Below the pieces are notes generated by a model. The model saw only the letters and a list, made by a program, of their open reading frames with translations. It was not told the DNA's origin and searched no databases. DNA of 64,000 bases from Phaeosaccion multiseriatum. Taxonomy: Eukaryota; Ochrophyta, other classes. Location: positions 2,790,001 through 2,854,000 of the forward strand of contig OZ218953.1 in assembly GCA_965112735.1 (NCBI GenBank). The letters are read 5' to 3'. This document shows positions 1 to 19,279 of this stretch, piece after piece. The stretch's first letter is position 1. Every line of letters starts with the position of its first letter. The translations under genes were made by a program, and so were the position numbers.

Positions 1-346
1 TTACTGAAATGGGGCTCGTCCTCGGTACTGGCGGCTATCGGAGACAATTCTACCAGGGTTGCTGAAACGTTGGGATCCCTTTGTCTTCTGCATCTTTGCC
101 TTCTTCATCTCCCGCCCTCTGCTTCTCTCCCTTAGATACTTTCCCTCCCCCTCTTGCCTCCCTCTTCCCGCCTCTCCCCTCCCTTCCTCCAGTCCCGCCC
201 TTTCAACCAGCCAATATGCGCTCAACCTTGCCTACTCTCTCGTGCAATGCATTGTCCCAGTGATCACTGCTCTAAGTTTGGCTCTTCTTCTCCTTCTTCC
301 TTGCGCACCCTCGTCTCTGCTCAATCCACACTCACGTGCCCTACAG
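1..346. other. Upstream region of SmD3
   Basis: Pyrimidine-rich on the + strand from about 110. It probably contains the 5' UTR, or an intron with a short first exon, of SmD3. I see no convincing coding exon in it. Confidence 0.4.
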
Positions 347-1514
347 TGAGTGTGACGGGCAATAAGGGCGTGGGGATGCCCATCATCCTGCTGCATGACG
401 CAGAGGGTGCTGTGTGCACGGTAGAGACCAAGTCGGGGGAGATTTATAGAGGCATCATCCAAGAAACAGAGGACAACATGAACCTGCAAATGGCGGTAAG
501 AGGAAAGGAATGCACGTCGACGTAAGAGGAGAGGGAAAGAGGAGAGTGTGTATCATGCACGTAGCAAAGACGTATCGATGCGTCAAAGTACCCTTCCTTT
601 GAGGAAGGACTTCCATCCCCGTCCTCCTGAGCATCGTGTTCTCTGCTGTCCCACTCTCACTCGTGTCCCCTGTCATGCGCTGCCTCAGGATGTACAACGT
701 ACGAACATTCATGGCAAAGTAGCGAACATGTCAAGCGTGTTTATTCGGGGAGGGCAAATCTTGTTGGTGGTGGTGCCGGACATCTTGAAGCACGGGCCAA
801 TGTTCCAGCGGATTGCGGATTGGAGGAAATATAAGGGTAACCCGCCTTCTCGGGCAGTCAAGGTAAGAGGGGAGGGGCTGCTGCTGCTGCTCTTTCTGCT
901 GCTGCTGCTGCTGCTCTTGCTGCTGTTGTTGTTGTTGTTGTTTCTACTGCTGCTGCGGTGGCAGCTGTTACTGCTTCTGCTGCTGTTGTTGTTACTGCTA
1001 CTGCTGCTACTCCCTCCAGTTCTACGTAGCTCCTAGGCAATCACACCGTACTTAGATTATCGATGTCTGTGTTGGCCCCTCAATTAGGGGGGGGGAGAGA
1101 GAGAAGCCGCTGCAACAGACCTTGTCGCCTCCCTCACACCTCTTGCTCTCCTCCTACCCTTGTACTGTCTTCCACAACCACTAGGTTGGAGAGCAGAGAG
1201 CAATTCTACGGAAAGAGGGATTCCGGGGGGGGAGGGGGGGAGGCAGAGGCGGATTTGGAGGCGGCAGAGGGATGCCAGGCAGGGGCGAAGGGGGAGGGGG
1301 TGGTTTTGGAGGAGGGAGAGGAGGGGATGGAGGCGGCTACGGGGGGGGGGGAGGGCGAGGAGGAGGAGGAGGCTACGGAGGTGGGGGGGGGGGGGGTTAC
1401 GGAGGTGGGGGGGGGGGGGGTTACGGAGGTGGAGGAGGAGGGTACCAGGGAGGAGGAGGAGGGAGAGGGGGCGGAGGAGGATACGGTCCACCAGGAGGAG
1501 GCGGTGGCTATTGA
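347..1514 (+). CDS. SNRPD3: Small nuclear ribonucleoprotein Sm D3 (5' end uncertain)
   Basis: Core spliceosomal Sm protein, part of the heptameric ring on U snRNAs. Coding exons read as 347-495, 689-862 and 1185-1514, all phase 0. The Sm1 part lies in the first exon (MPIILLHDAEG, then ETKSGEIYRG and EDNMNLQM). The Sm2 part lies in the second (NIHGKVANMSSVFIRGGQI, then VPDILKHGPMF). The third exon encodes a long Gly/Arg/Tyr tail ending PPGGGGGY; RG tails of SmD3 are substrates for arginine methylation. The tail is longer and richer in Gly than in animals. The start is unclear: an acceptor AG sits at 345-346 and the exon opens with TG, so an upstream exon ending in A would create a split ATG. 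The next in-frame ATG is at 376. The family assignment is firm. Confidence 0.88.
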
Positions 1515-1841
1515 CACCCTTAAAGCATCTTTTAAACTCTATAGAACCACCACCAAGCGACGGGTCCCGACGACAGCGCCGACCGACACGCCATGCAAAG
1601 CATCTTTCTCTCTCACTCTCTCTTCAGTATGGCCCATTTCATCATCCTGTGCTGTGCTCCCAGTCTGCTCTTGATGAAGGAAGGCTCGGCCATCTGCCGC
1701 TGGGGAATGAATGCTCTTGAGCGTTGATTCTTGTGCTTGTGGGTGTGTGACAGTGACGCAAGACCCAGTGGTGTGGCGTGGTGTGGTGTGATGTGGTGTG
1801 GTGTGGTGTGGTCGTCAGTGGATAAGTGGAAGTGTACGTGG
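1515..1841. other. Intergenic region between convergent genes SmD3 and DCTN2
   Basis: Holds the 3' ends of two convergent genes. There is a degenerate GTGTGGTGTG run near 1778-1812. No gene seen. Confidence 0.5.
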
Positions 1842-2445
1842 TCATGACGCGCTGTCACCCAAGGCCGCCATCCGCCCGTCCAGCGCGGTGAGGTTGTCCT
1901 TGACTTGCTGCAGATTGCCCTCCATGGCCCCCTCTACCTCCCGTAGGCACTCCGTCGTCTCCTTCAGAGTGGCGTCCAACTTCACCTGACCAGGCGAAAG
2001 GGGAGAGATGGAGAGGGAGGAAGGGAGAGAGAGAGAGGAAGGCGGAGAGAAAGAGCGAGATGATGCCGCAGGTCGTGAGAGAGGTCACATTCCCTCTCTG
2101 CCTCCTGAAGTGGCAGGAGTATGCGCGTGGGTGTGGGTGTGTGTGTGCGCGTGCTCTGTTTACGCACCACCGCGCCCCTCCCTCTTCGCCATTGCCCCCT
2201 TCACCACACACACACACACTTCCCACCCACCCATACAAAACACACACACACACACGCACACACACACTTCCCACCCACCCATACAAAACACACACACACA
2301 CACACACATACACACACACACACACTTCCCACCCACCCATACAAAACACACACGCACACACACACACACACACACTTCCCACCCACCCATACAAAACACA
2401 CACACACACACACACACACACTTCCCACCCACCCATACAAAACAC

Positions 2446-2483
<38 letters not shown>

Positions 2484-2552
2484 CCCACCCACCCATACAA
2501 CACACACACACGCACACACACACACACACACACACTTCCCACCCACCCATAC

Positions 2553-2590
<38 letters not shown>

Positions 2591-5140
2591 CACATACACA
2601 CACACCTGCATGACCTCCACGTCTCCAAGGCGTGCGGCGAAGCTTGCGCTGTCCTGGTGCAGAGCTGCGAGGGTGGACAGGCGCTCTGCCAGCAGGGGAA
2701 GCTCCGCGGACTGCGCCTCCCACTGCTGCATCATTGCATAGGTCTGGGGAGAGACGGATGGGACACAGCAAGGAGGGGGGGCGGGGGGGGGTCGCGACCA
2801 CGAAGAGAGAGTCAGGCTTGAGAAGCCCCAGGGAAGGAAGGAGGGAGGGAGGGAGGGAGAAGGTGTGGGGCAGTGCTTAGCACAATCCACAGATCATTCT
2901 TCCCTCACTGCAAAACATCAACTCGGCAGCTTCGAAGACACCACAAGCGGGAGAAGGTCCGCCGTAACAGGCTAGCTCATAGGCTGGCTCACAGGCTGGC
3001 GTACCTCGTCAACTTGTTTCGCATACTCCGCCGTCCCGGAGGCGGCAGCGGCAGCAGCACCACCACCCTCGGCGCCCCCCTTGCCCGTCCCCAGAAGCTT
3101 GCTCTTGCGGTCCCTCAGCCCCTCTAGCTCTGCCCTGGCCAGCCTCGCTCGATGCTGCAGAGTACCGAGGTTGTCAGAGAGAGCAAGCTTGCCTGCGAGC
3201 TCCTGCACTGCCCCCACCAGGCCCAGACTGCCCCTACCCACAGTCACAGCGGCTTCTACTGTCCCTCCTCCTCCTCCTCCTCCTCCTCCTCCTCCTCCTC
3301 CTCCTCCTCCTCCGAACACGTCAAGCGGACCTGGCGGGCGGGCAGGTGAGGGAGGGAGGTGAGGGGAGGGGAGGCATGTTGACAGGGGGAGAAGGGGAAA
3401 GGCGATTGTGAGTGTGATTGAAGTTAAGGGGCGCTAGTAGGAGAGAGGAGGGGTGTAAGACGCACGGGCTGGGTTGACGCACCCCATCTATCTGCCAGTC
3501 TCACCTGTCTCGCTGCTGCTGCCCACCGCCGCCTCGAGCTGCGCTAGGCGAGCCTCAACGGCTTGCACGACGCCGCTTGACACACCGCTTTCTCTCCCTC
3601 CTCCTTCTCCCGCAAGGCCGAGTGTCTTTCCCTCCTCTCCTGCCCCTGACTCCTTCGAAGCTGACACCTCCACCTCCTTCAGTCGTGCGGAGAGGGCTGC
3701 TTGTAGGTCCGCTACCTCCCCTCTCGCCCCCCCCCCGGTGGTCGAGGAGCGGTACAGAGGGTCTGCAGCGAGGCTGTTGAGCTGCGTCTGAAGAGTGAGG
3801 GTTTCGGTGGAGAGGAGGGACCACAGCTCATTGGGGCGGAGCGCCTCTGCCTCCCTCTCTTCCCTCGTGGCCGCGTCCTCTTCGTCACCCTTCCCAGAGC
3901 GAGCGGCAAGAGGCAAGGACAGGGAGGAGAGGAGCAGGAGGAGGGGCCCGTCGACAAAGGCATAGGGCATAGGAGGAGGCGCGCGGGGGGTTCGGCAGCG
4001 GCAGTGGTGTGGGCGAGATGTGTGTGGGGAGAGGGGGTGGGGTGGGGCAAAGGTGAGCAAACGGAGCTTGGCATAGCATAGCAGTGTGAAGGTGCCCGCC
4101 CTGGTCGGCTGAACAGCGTGAACATAGGAGGTAGCAAGGTGTGGGACCAAGGAAAGAGATGTAGCCCCTTCTTTGACTGACTGACTGACTGACTGACTGA
4201 CTGAACAAACTAACCGCTGTGTGGGCCATGTAGCTGAGATCTTCCTGCAACTGGGCAGTCTCTGCCTTGAGCCTGTGGGATCGATAGAATGGGAGGGGAT
4301 GGGCGGGGGTACTTCCGGGAGTGAGAGAAGGAAGGATGACCGCAGATTGGGGAGGGGGGGGGGAAGGGTGGGTTGGGGGACTGATCCTGAAGTGAGCCTC
4401 AATTGCACCCTTTTCAACTGTTGGAGGGCACAGCAGTAAGGTCCGTTCGGAAGCTGAGGTAAGAGGTACATATGTGGGCGATACTATGATGGCGTCTCTC
4501 TTTCGCTCAGCGGAAAGACGCAGAGGCAAACTCGTGTGGTCACACCCGCGTGAGTGAAAATCAGTGGATACATGCTCCGACTCACCTCAGCAGCCTCTCC
4601 ATGGGCGACTCCAGAACCTTCCCAGCCCCCGGGGCTCCTCCTCCCTCCGCGCCTCCCATAATCAGCTCCCTCTGTCTGTGGACGGCGCTGGACGACCCAC
4701 GGGCAGCCAGCGAACCGGACATATCTGAACCCAGCCGTGAAAGTGGAGAGGAGGAGGAGAAAGAGGATGCATGAATGGTGGGTCCAAGGAAGTCTTGGAT
4801 TCGCTGGAGACAGGCATTACACATCATCTCAGAGAGGGGCTTGGGCGGGTAGTTCAAGGCGTTCGGAAAGATTGGTGGGAGCCAAAACAAACAGACCTGC
4901 GGGTGCTGAGGTGAGGAAGGACTTCCCTGCGAAGACCTCAAAAGCCGCAGAAGCATTGACACTATCGCGCAACACCTCTCCATCAGTGACTGAGCTAGAT
5001 TGCTGCTGCTGCAGGTGCGGGAGGTCCTGGGGCGCGCTGGTGTCCAGCCCCTCCGGCTCCTCCTCCTCGTCTGGAGTTTCAAATACTTCTTCCAGCGTTG
5101 CTCTTGATGCCGTCGTTGCAGACGCCATTGCACCCCCCAA
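1842..5140 (-). CDS. DCTN2: Dynactin subunit 2 (dynamitin, p50)
   Basis: Shoulder/sidearm subunit of dynactin, the adaptor complex that links cytoplasmic dynein to cargo. Seven exons: 5140-4897, 4724-4586, 4272-4215, 3889-3505, 3330-3005, 2743-2606 and 1985-1842. Phases are continuous throughout, giving 477 aa (473 if the second Met at 5128 is used; animal p50 is about 400). The N-terminus has the ETPDEEEEP acidic motif and [14 protein letters not shown], matching the conserved NPNAAYDKF region of p50. The rest is coiled coil ([60 protein letters not shown]) and the tail resembles ENLATVEGNFASIDERM. Oddities are a glycine run after residue DVF in exon 5 and a minisatellite in the last intron. 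The acceptor of exon 4 (gggaag) is the least certain junction. Confidence 0.88.
2206..2605. repeat. Intronic minisatellite, CA-rich with a TTCCCACCCACCCATACAAA core
   Basis: Seven copies of a 46-60 bp unit: the core CTTCCCACCCACCCATACAA plus a variable (CA)n spacer. It fills the 3' half (in + coordinates) of the last DCTN2 intron and runs into the (GT)n-type splice donor of exon 6. Confidence 0.9.
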
Positions 5141-5374
5141 AAGACCAATTTCAACCGATAGAGTTGTTCCCTGAAGAGACTTTGGCCTTGCTTCGAATCA
5201 AACGAAGCTCACCAAGCTTGGAAATAGACGAGTTGGTGGTACGATGGATTCACAAATTTGATTATCCTATCATTATCATTTATGCAGCCCATTTTCCTTT
5301 GACGGAAGTGCCTCAGAAGGCCAATGAATCAATAAATAAATCTTAATGAATCGCATCTGAATTCTTCCTCTCGA

Positions 5375-6782
5375 TCAGATGTGTGCCCGGTCTGCAATCT
5401 CCCTGTCTCTGGTCTTGCTCGCCCCTGACCCCCCAGGGCTCTGCCCATCCCGCCCCCCTTCTCCTCCTCCTCCTCCTCCTGCCTGCTGCCCCTCCTCCTC
5501 CAGCCCACACGACGTGTCTCCCTCCAGCCCGGCAGCGAGGTCCTCCAGGGACTCATTGCTCTCCTCGTCGCTCTCGCCCACAACATGGCCTGAGGGAGTG
5601 GAGTGGGCACATGAGGAGGGAAGGAGAGGGTATAGATGGATGGATGCATCGGGTTGAGGGGAGAGAGGGAGGAGGGGGTCAAATATTAGCACGAGAATGG
5701 GGGATGTTGAATCACGAGGGGACGACGAGGCAGCATGTCGAGAGACAGAGAGAGAGGCGGAGACGCATACACACTGAGAGTAAGAGAAGGGGGGGGGGTG
5801 GGGGGCTGGAGAGAGACACACCCACAGAGAGAGACACACACAGAGACACAGACAGACAACGCAAGACCGACAGAGACATGGAGAAGCATGCAAGCAACAA
5901 GAGGTTAGTCCACTCCACCAACCATGAGCCCGCCTACACACAAACACAAAACAGCACACGCTCACACACACACACAGCACACGCACCGGTCTCTATGTAC
6001 TCGTCGAAGGTCCTCCCCATGTACGTGGCTACCCAGATAAGGAAGGCGCTCACTCCCATGGCCACGAAGCCGCCGTAGGTGATCAGGCTGCTTACGCTGT
6101 CCGAGAACTGGTTGGTGACCAGAGAGGCAGTCGCCTTTGAGCCTCGGGCTAGGAGGAGAGGAAGGGTCAGAGTCAGGTGGGTGTGGAGGAGAGGGGAGAG
6201 AGCACAGGAAGATCGAAGGCAGGCACTGGTGAGGTGAGGGGACGGAGAGAGAGAGGGAGGTGCTGCTTGCCCATCTGTCTCCATATGTCTTTCGCACAAC
6301 TAAGTCAATCTATTCTCTGTCGATCTGTCGTATCGTATCTCTTTACACACATGTAAAAATACGTACGCACCTCCAAAAATGTCGATCCAACTCTTGGACT
6401 TGAACTTGATGGCAGTCGAGGTGGGCTGATACAGCATCTCCTTGCAGGGGTTGTTGAGCGAGTACGAGAAGCCCTTGAGCACAATCATGCCCACAAACAC
6501 GGTGGTCAGACGGGGCATCATGATGACGGTGGCCACCACGCACAGGCAGATGGTGGGGAAGAGGACGATGGTCTTGCGCAGCCCCACCGTGCGGATGACA
6601 ATGGAGGTCCCGAGCAGGCTAAACATGAAGGATATCGTGTTGGTGACCTGTTGTGGGGAGGAGCGTGTGCAGCAGTGGCAAGTGGGTGGGTACATCCGTG
6701 GGTTGGGAGGGGGGTGCGTTGGAGAGAGACGAGAGAAAGGGGTAGAGTAGAGTGCCGTGCCAAACATTGCCTGTGCCTTGCC

Positions 6783-6821
<39 letters not shown>

Positions 6822-7859
6822 CTCTGCGCGGTGCCCCCCCCGCCCCCCCCCCCCCCTTCACCCCTCAGCCCCACGCCCTTCCCTCTCACCTGTCCGAAGG
6901 TCCCCATGAAGGCCGCAAAGTGCTTAGTGGCTGCCACAGGGTCGTCAGGGAACTGTGCGCGGAATGTGGCAGTGGCCAGCACCTTCCCGATTATAAGAAG
7001 GAGAAGAAAAAGAATCGGAGTCGGAGTCGTCGTCGTCGTCGGAGGAGGAGTTGGTAAGAGGGGACAGAGGGAGACAGAAGGGAAATGGTTAGAAAAGCAA
7101 CAACCACGAAAGGAGAGCCATAGAAACAAAGGAGTGGACGAGAAGACCGCTCGTGTGCACCAGCTGTGAGCCAAGGCTGGACATCCATTCCATCCAGCTT
7201 CCAGCTGACTCTACCTGCCCTTCCTGCCTGGCTGTCTTCCTGCCCTTCTCGCTGCTCTCGCTCTCACCTTCATCATGTAGTCCAGAATGGTCACCTCGAC
7301 CATGAACAGACACGATATGGCAAAGATGCCCTTGACATAGTGGTACTTCATAAAGAGCGTAAAGCCCTGTTTGATTTGAGCACCAAGCAAGTGATAGACA
7401 GGATGGAAGGGGGGGGGGTGGAGGGGGTCACAGGCGAGAAAGGGTCAGAGATCGAGAGCGTTGAGAGAGTCAGAGTGGAGACAAACAACATCTGGCCAAG
7501 GACTAAACCCCCATGTCGATGCTAGTTTTTCACGTCGGTATGAGTGAACCTCGAAATATGGAAAATCGATGTCGACATCAGCAAAATCGAAACCGATATC
7601 CAGCTTCTTCACCGGCCACCACCTACCTCCATGACCCCAGGCTTCTCCTTCTTGGGCTGCCCCTCCTTGTGCTGCGTGTCTCTGTCCTTGTCCGGCGGCA
7701 CCCCAAAGATGCGCACGTAGGCGAACACCATCAGCACCATCATGGCCATGCAGAAGCTGCCCACGCTGTACAGCTTCGGCACCCCTGTTGAATGGGGTGG
7801 GTGGATTGGGTGAGGGGGGTCAGGGAGGTGAGTGAGGGTGAGTAGGGTGAGTGAGTGCA

Positions 7860-7891
<32 letters not shown>

Positions 7892-9186
7892 CACATTGCA
7901 TCACATCATCAGATCACCATCAGAGGAAATGACAGGGTAGGGCAGTTGGTGATATGTGGCCATGACAGGACAGGACTGGACAGGACAGGAGGCACACGCT
8001 TAGAACGCACCGATCTTCGTGGCTTGAGAAGCAGCGATGGTGGGCCCGAGGATGGAGCCCATGTTCGCCCCGGCGATGATTAGACCGTACGCGCTCTTGG
8101 CCCCCTCGAAGGACATGGTGTTGTTGGTGAAGGCCCAGAACAGGGACACGCAGATGCTGCCAAAGCTCTCGATGGCGCAGTACGACACCCAGCTGGACAT
8201 GGGGCATGTGTGGCGTGTGTGCGTGTGTGCGTGCGATTGGGGCGTAGGGTAAGGGCGTGGGAGGCCCGAGTCGAGCAGGAATTCACTCACTAATATCCAC
8301 TCACTCGCGCACGCACTCACTCCCTCTCTCACCCACTCACTCACTCACTCACTCACTCACTCACTCACTCACTCACTCGCCCCTCACTCACTCACTCACT
8401 CACTCACTCACCCCAGGTATCTATCCGGAGACGATTTCGTGTTGTATATCCCGATCTCCGGGTCGTTGAGCAGGTATGCTACCGACCCAAACACACACAC
8501 GTAAAAGCCCCCCACCACATAGAAGAGTTGGTGTTTGGGCATAAGGTCAATGAGGTGGTTGTACACAAACACAAGAGCAAAGACGACCACCAAAGAGGCC
8601 ATCTTGCACTTGGGGATGTACTCCACACCCACAATGGTGGCCACGATGGGGTCTTTGAGAGAGCGCAGGAGCCAGTAGCCGCCAATGATGAAGAACAACG
8701 TGCCTGGGGGGGGGGGGGGGGCGGCACGGCAGAACGGCAGGAGGGAGAACGAGCTAGAGATGAGAGAGAGGAGAGAGAGAGGTAGAGCACGGGTGAAAAG
8801 CCGAGCAAGTATCAGGATGTGTGTGTCTATGCATGAATCACAACCATCAACCTCTCTCTTTCTCTCTTAGAGGGAACCAGCAGCTCACCTGCTAGCCACA
8901 GCACGCGAAAGCGCTCTGTCTTGGGCAGGTCTCCGTACAGCTTGGTAAACACGAGGTCCAGAATGCCCTCGGCAGAGTCTTGAGGCTGCTGATGGGAAGG
9001 CGTCTGGACGCTGTTAGACATCTTCTGCCACTTCTCCTGGGCCAGATACTCCCTCCCTTCCTCGTCCACCTCCGCATTTTGCTCCTTTACAGGTGCAGAG
9101 GGAGGGAGAGGCTGAGAAGAGTTACTCTCGCCCCCCCCCTCTCCCCCTCCTCCTCCCGAGGTTCTGCTGCCTTCATGCCTCGCCAT
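5375..9186 (-). CDS. ATP/ADP translocase of the TLC/NTT family
   Basis: Polytopic nucleotide transporter of the family shared by chloroplast inner envelopes, Chlamydia and Rickettsia. Nine exons with continuous phase: 9186-8889, 8703-8412, 8192-8011, 7784-7627, 7366-7268, 6982-6890, 6647-6371, 6148-5987 and 5589-5375, giving 591 aa. Family motifs visible: [20 protein letters not shown] in the first membrane hairpin, [38 protein letters not shown], and [20 protein letters not shown] followed by [19 protein letters not shown]. About 11-12 hydrophobic segments alternate with short loops. The first roughly 85 residues are hydrophilic and Gly/Ser/Gln-rich, with no signal peptide or plastid presequence. 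The C-terminus is a soluble acidic, Gly-rich tail after EYIETGH. Substrate and membrane are not decided by sequence; isoforms of this family also transport other nucleotides. Confidence 0.88.
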
Positions 9187-9641
9187 CCTTCCCGCGTCGA
9201 CCGTTGAGAGCGAGGACGCCCCTCGGAGGCGCTCTCTCCTCCTTCGTCGTGCGCTGGCCTGTTTTCAGTGTGGACAGGGGGATAAGGAAAACACTGGTAC
9301 CTTAGCTACTGGAATACACATCCAAAGACTGCGCCATGGAGAGGAAGGGGCGAACATAAAAGAAAAAAAGTGGTGTGTGGTATACGGAGAGTTCTTTCCT
9401 CCTGACATTTTTCTATACAGAATCTTTCTGGCGGATTGCAGCACTGGCTCTTCCCATGAGTACACACCAGCCCCTTCCCCCACTCTCGTGTGATACCTGA
9501 GTAGGATAGAAGTCGTCGAAGGGGGGGGGGGGAGGGGGAAAATGAAGGGTGTTTCCGCGTTGAGATTTGTGCTACACTATCTTCCACTCCTCACTCCCCC
9601 TCCTCCCCTCTTCCTCTTCCCCTCCCCCCCCCTCCTTCCTC
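9187..9641. promoter_or_regulatory. Divergent promoter region, NTT (-) and SF1 helicase (+)
   Basis: A 455 bp gap between two divergent starts, which must carry both 5' UTRs and promoters. Pyrimidine-rich on the + strand from about 9580. No recognisable TATA box or gene. Confidence 0.4.
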
Positions 9642-16647
<7,006 letters not shown>

Positions 16648-16925
16648 TCGGGGGAGGAAGGAAGGAAGGGAAGGAAGGGAAGGAGAAAAGGAAGGAAGGA
16701 AGGGTGGGGACCAAGGCTTTGGGAGGGAACATGCTCTCCACCCCCCACGGTCTTTTTGTGATGGTCATTCCCCACCGACGTGCATGCATTCAATGCATGC
16801 ATGAATGCATACATGCATGTACTCTCCGTGTGTGGGGTTGTTCGGTCATTAAGTTGGCGTCGAAGCTTCTATAAACACACACAATTTCTCTCTGTTGTCC
16901 TATTACAAACTACTCCTCTGATTCT

Positions 16926-19225
16926 CTACTTGGACTCGACCGAGGAGGAGGAGGGGGGGGAACAGACGACACTAAAGTCAACGACGATAGTGGCCTTCTC
17001 CGGCACATGTTGCCGGCAGCTCACGCCGGCCATGTCCAACAGACGCCTGCTGGCGGTCATGGAGGTCGTGTCGTGATATTTGTCGGACAGATACACCACC
17101 TCACGTATGCCGCTCTGGGGGGAGGGGAGGGGGTGGAGGGAGACAGAAAACAATAGAAGAGGAACATTATAAGGACGGCCGTCCGAGACTGAGTGAGTGA
17201 CCTCCTTGTTGTTCGAGCAAAGCATGACAGTTACAGGCAGTGCTGCACCTGTCTCTGGCAGCTGTGCACCCTCATGTACCACCACCTAATGTGTCACCTG
17301 TACTTACCTGAATGATGAGCTTGGCGCACTCATTGCAGGGAAAGAGCGCCACGTATATGGAGCAGCCACGCACATCAGCGGAGTTTTTGTTGAGGATAGC
17401 GTTCATCTCAGCATGACACACGTACTGCAACCAACATGCGCAGCGCCAACACACAAGGGAACATACACCATGGGGCACACAAAGGGAAAGGTACACGGCC
17501 ATACAGTCGTGCGAGCAAAGGAGGTGCGGGTGAGAGACAAGGAGGGGCGGGGAGGGGAGGGCTTGTGGCGCTTTCGTTGCGTTGCCAAAAGCAGGCTGCA
17601 GGGGAGCAGGGGGCGTCTTGTCTTCTCTCCTCTCCCTCCCCTCGCCACCTGTCCTCACCGGGTACTTGGTGTCAAGCTCGCAGTCCGCGTGTCGGCTCCA
17701 AGGCAGCTCGTCATCGCTGCATCCCATGGGGAAGCCGTTGTAGCCGATGCCCACGATGCGCCTCTCGGCATTCACAATGCACGCCCCCACCTGCAGCAAT
17801 GGACGAGGGGAGGATGGCAGTGGATGGCAGTGGATAAGGAGGAAGGAGAAGACACAGCAGCAGAAGCAGAGGAGGACGGTGGGGTGTGTTTCGCTGTCTG
17901 TTGACTTGAAAGATTGGGGCTAGGCTGGAGAGCAAGTGGGTGCATTCGCACGCTGCGTTTGCTAGCATTGGATGGAAGCACGAGGCCAGAGGTGAGGGGA
18001 AGGGGTTGTTGTGCGAGAAAGGGAAGTTGGCATGACCTCCACTCCTACCTCCTCTACGTACCTGTGTGCTGGGGTCCTTGCTCCTCATGGCACTGAGGAA
18101 GGCCACGGCCATGAAGTAGTCGTCCCAGGACAGGAAGTCCGCCCTCTTCTTCAGAGGGGCAGGGGCAGAGGAGGAGGAGGAGGAGGAGGAGGAGGAGGAG
18201 GAGGAGGAGGAGGAGGAGGGGGAGGGGGAGGAGGTGGTGGTGGTGGAGGAGGAGACAGGCAACGACGAAGCCGATCCCTTCTTCCCCCCTACCGACTCCG
18301 CGGCCTCTCGCTGTTCTTGCTGCTTTGGTTGCGCCTTTCCAGAGGCTGCGTTTACGCCCCCTAACGAATGTGTCGCTGCCGTATCTGACTGCGTGGTTGA
18401 CGAAGAACAGCACGAACAAGAGGAAGATGGCACCGTATCCGATGGAGCCGCTACCAACAATGACGGCGACGAGGGGGGGGAGGAAGACAAGGAGGAGGTA
18501 GTCGCCAGCGAGGAAGGGGAGGCTCCGACGAGCTGGGGCGGCGGAGACAGCACCTGCCTCTTGGGAGGAGGCGGGGATGGACCCTTAGGATTGGTGCTGC
18601 TGACTTTGACTTGGCTCTCCTCGCGTTTGGCCTGTGGATGCTTCCGTTTACGTGGTGTTGCAGAGTGTGCCGTGGTGCCCGTCGCACCCCCTTCTGCTGC
18701 GCTTTCACTGCTCGTACTGCTGCTACTCAAGGCTATACAGGGATCAGCCAGAGCATCCCCCCCACTTATCCCTCGAAGGCTGCTGCAACTCACGCTGCTG
18801 CCACTTGCACCTTTGCTATGCTCCTCCCCTGTGGCCTGAGAAGCCGCTAGGAATGCAGAGCACGCCACGCCGCCCTGCTCGGCTCCAATAGTCACACTCA
18901 TACTATCGCCCCTGCTGCTATCGCTGCTACTGCTGTGCTCCAGTTGATGACCACTGTCTTGATCAGTTGCTTCTCCTGACGTCCTCCAACTGATGGCCCC
19001 GTCAAGTGGCACGGTGTGGTCCCCTCCAAGTGAAGCGATGTTGTCCCCTCCTTTAAGATCCTGCGGCGTTCCCGCTAACTTCCTCAGACCAGCGCCAAAT
19101 GAAAGGGCGGGCGACTTCGAAGAAGACGAAGCGCTACAGCCCGGCGAAAGCAGCAGCAGGAGCAAGGTCCGTGCCAGGAAGGCTGAGAAGTGAAAAAAAT
19201 TGTTAAATATATGTGACTCTGGCAT
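16926..19225 (-). CDS. DCTD: Deoxycytidylate (dCMP) deaminase with long N-terminal extension
   Basis: Zinc enzyme converting dCMP to dUMP, feeding thymidylate synthesis. Four exons, all phase 0: 19225-18062, 17790-17659, 17424-17308 and 17114-16926; 533 aa. The catalytic domain starts at about residue 360 ([51 protein letters not shown]). Zinc ligands are H436 of CHAEMNA, with E438 as proton shuttle, and C462/C465 of PCNEC; SDKYHD is also conserved. The usual enzyme is about 180 aa. Here roughly 355 extra residues, Ser/Gly/Pro-rich and probably disordered, precede it. They begin with a hydrophobic stretch ([18 protein letters not shown]) that looks like a signal peptide or anchor. The extension is one open exon with the domain, so it is probably real, but expression of its first part is unproven. 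Confidence 0.9.
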
Positions 19226-19279
19226 ACAGATTCGTCACTTTCCTGTCAGTGTGAGCTCATTTCACTATCCACACATAGG

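Noticed and set aside
2008-2821. Open frames of Thr/His or Cys/Val repeats over the CA-rich region
   Set aside because: They are translations of an intronic minisatellite; the real DCTN2 exons on the minus strand flank it.
8340-8412. CRISPR-like or direct-repeat array of CTCA
   Set aside because: Pure tetranucleotide microsatellite without spacers, in an NTT intron of a eukaryotic genome.
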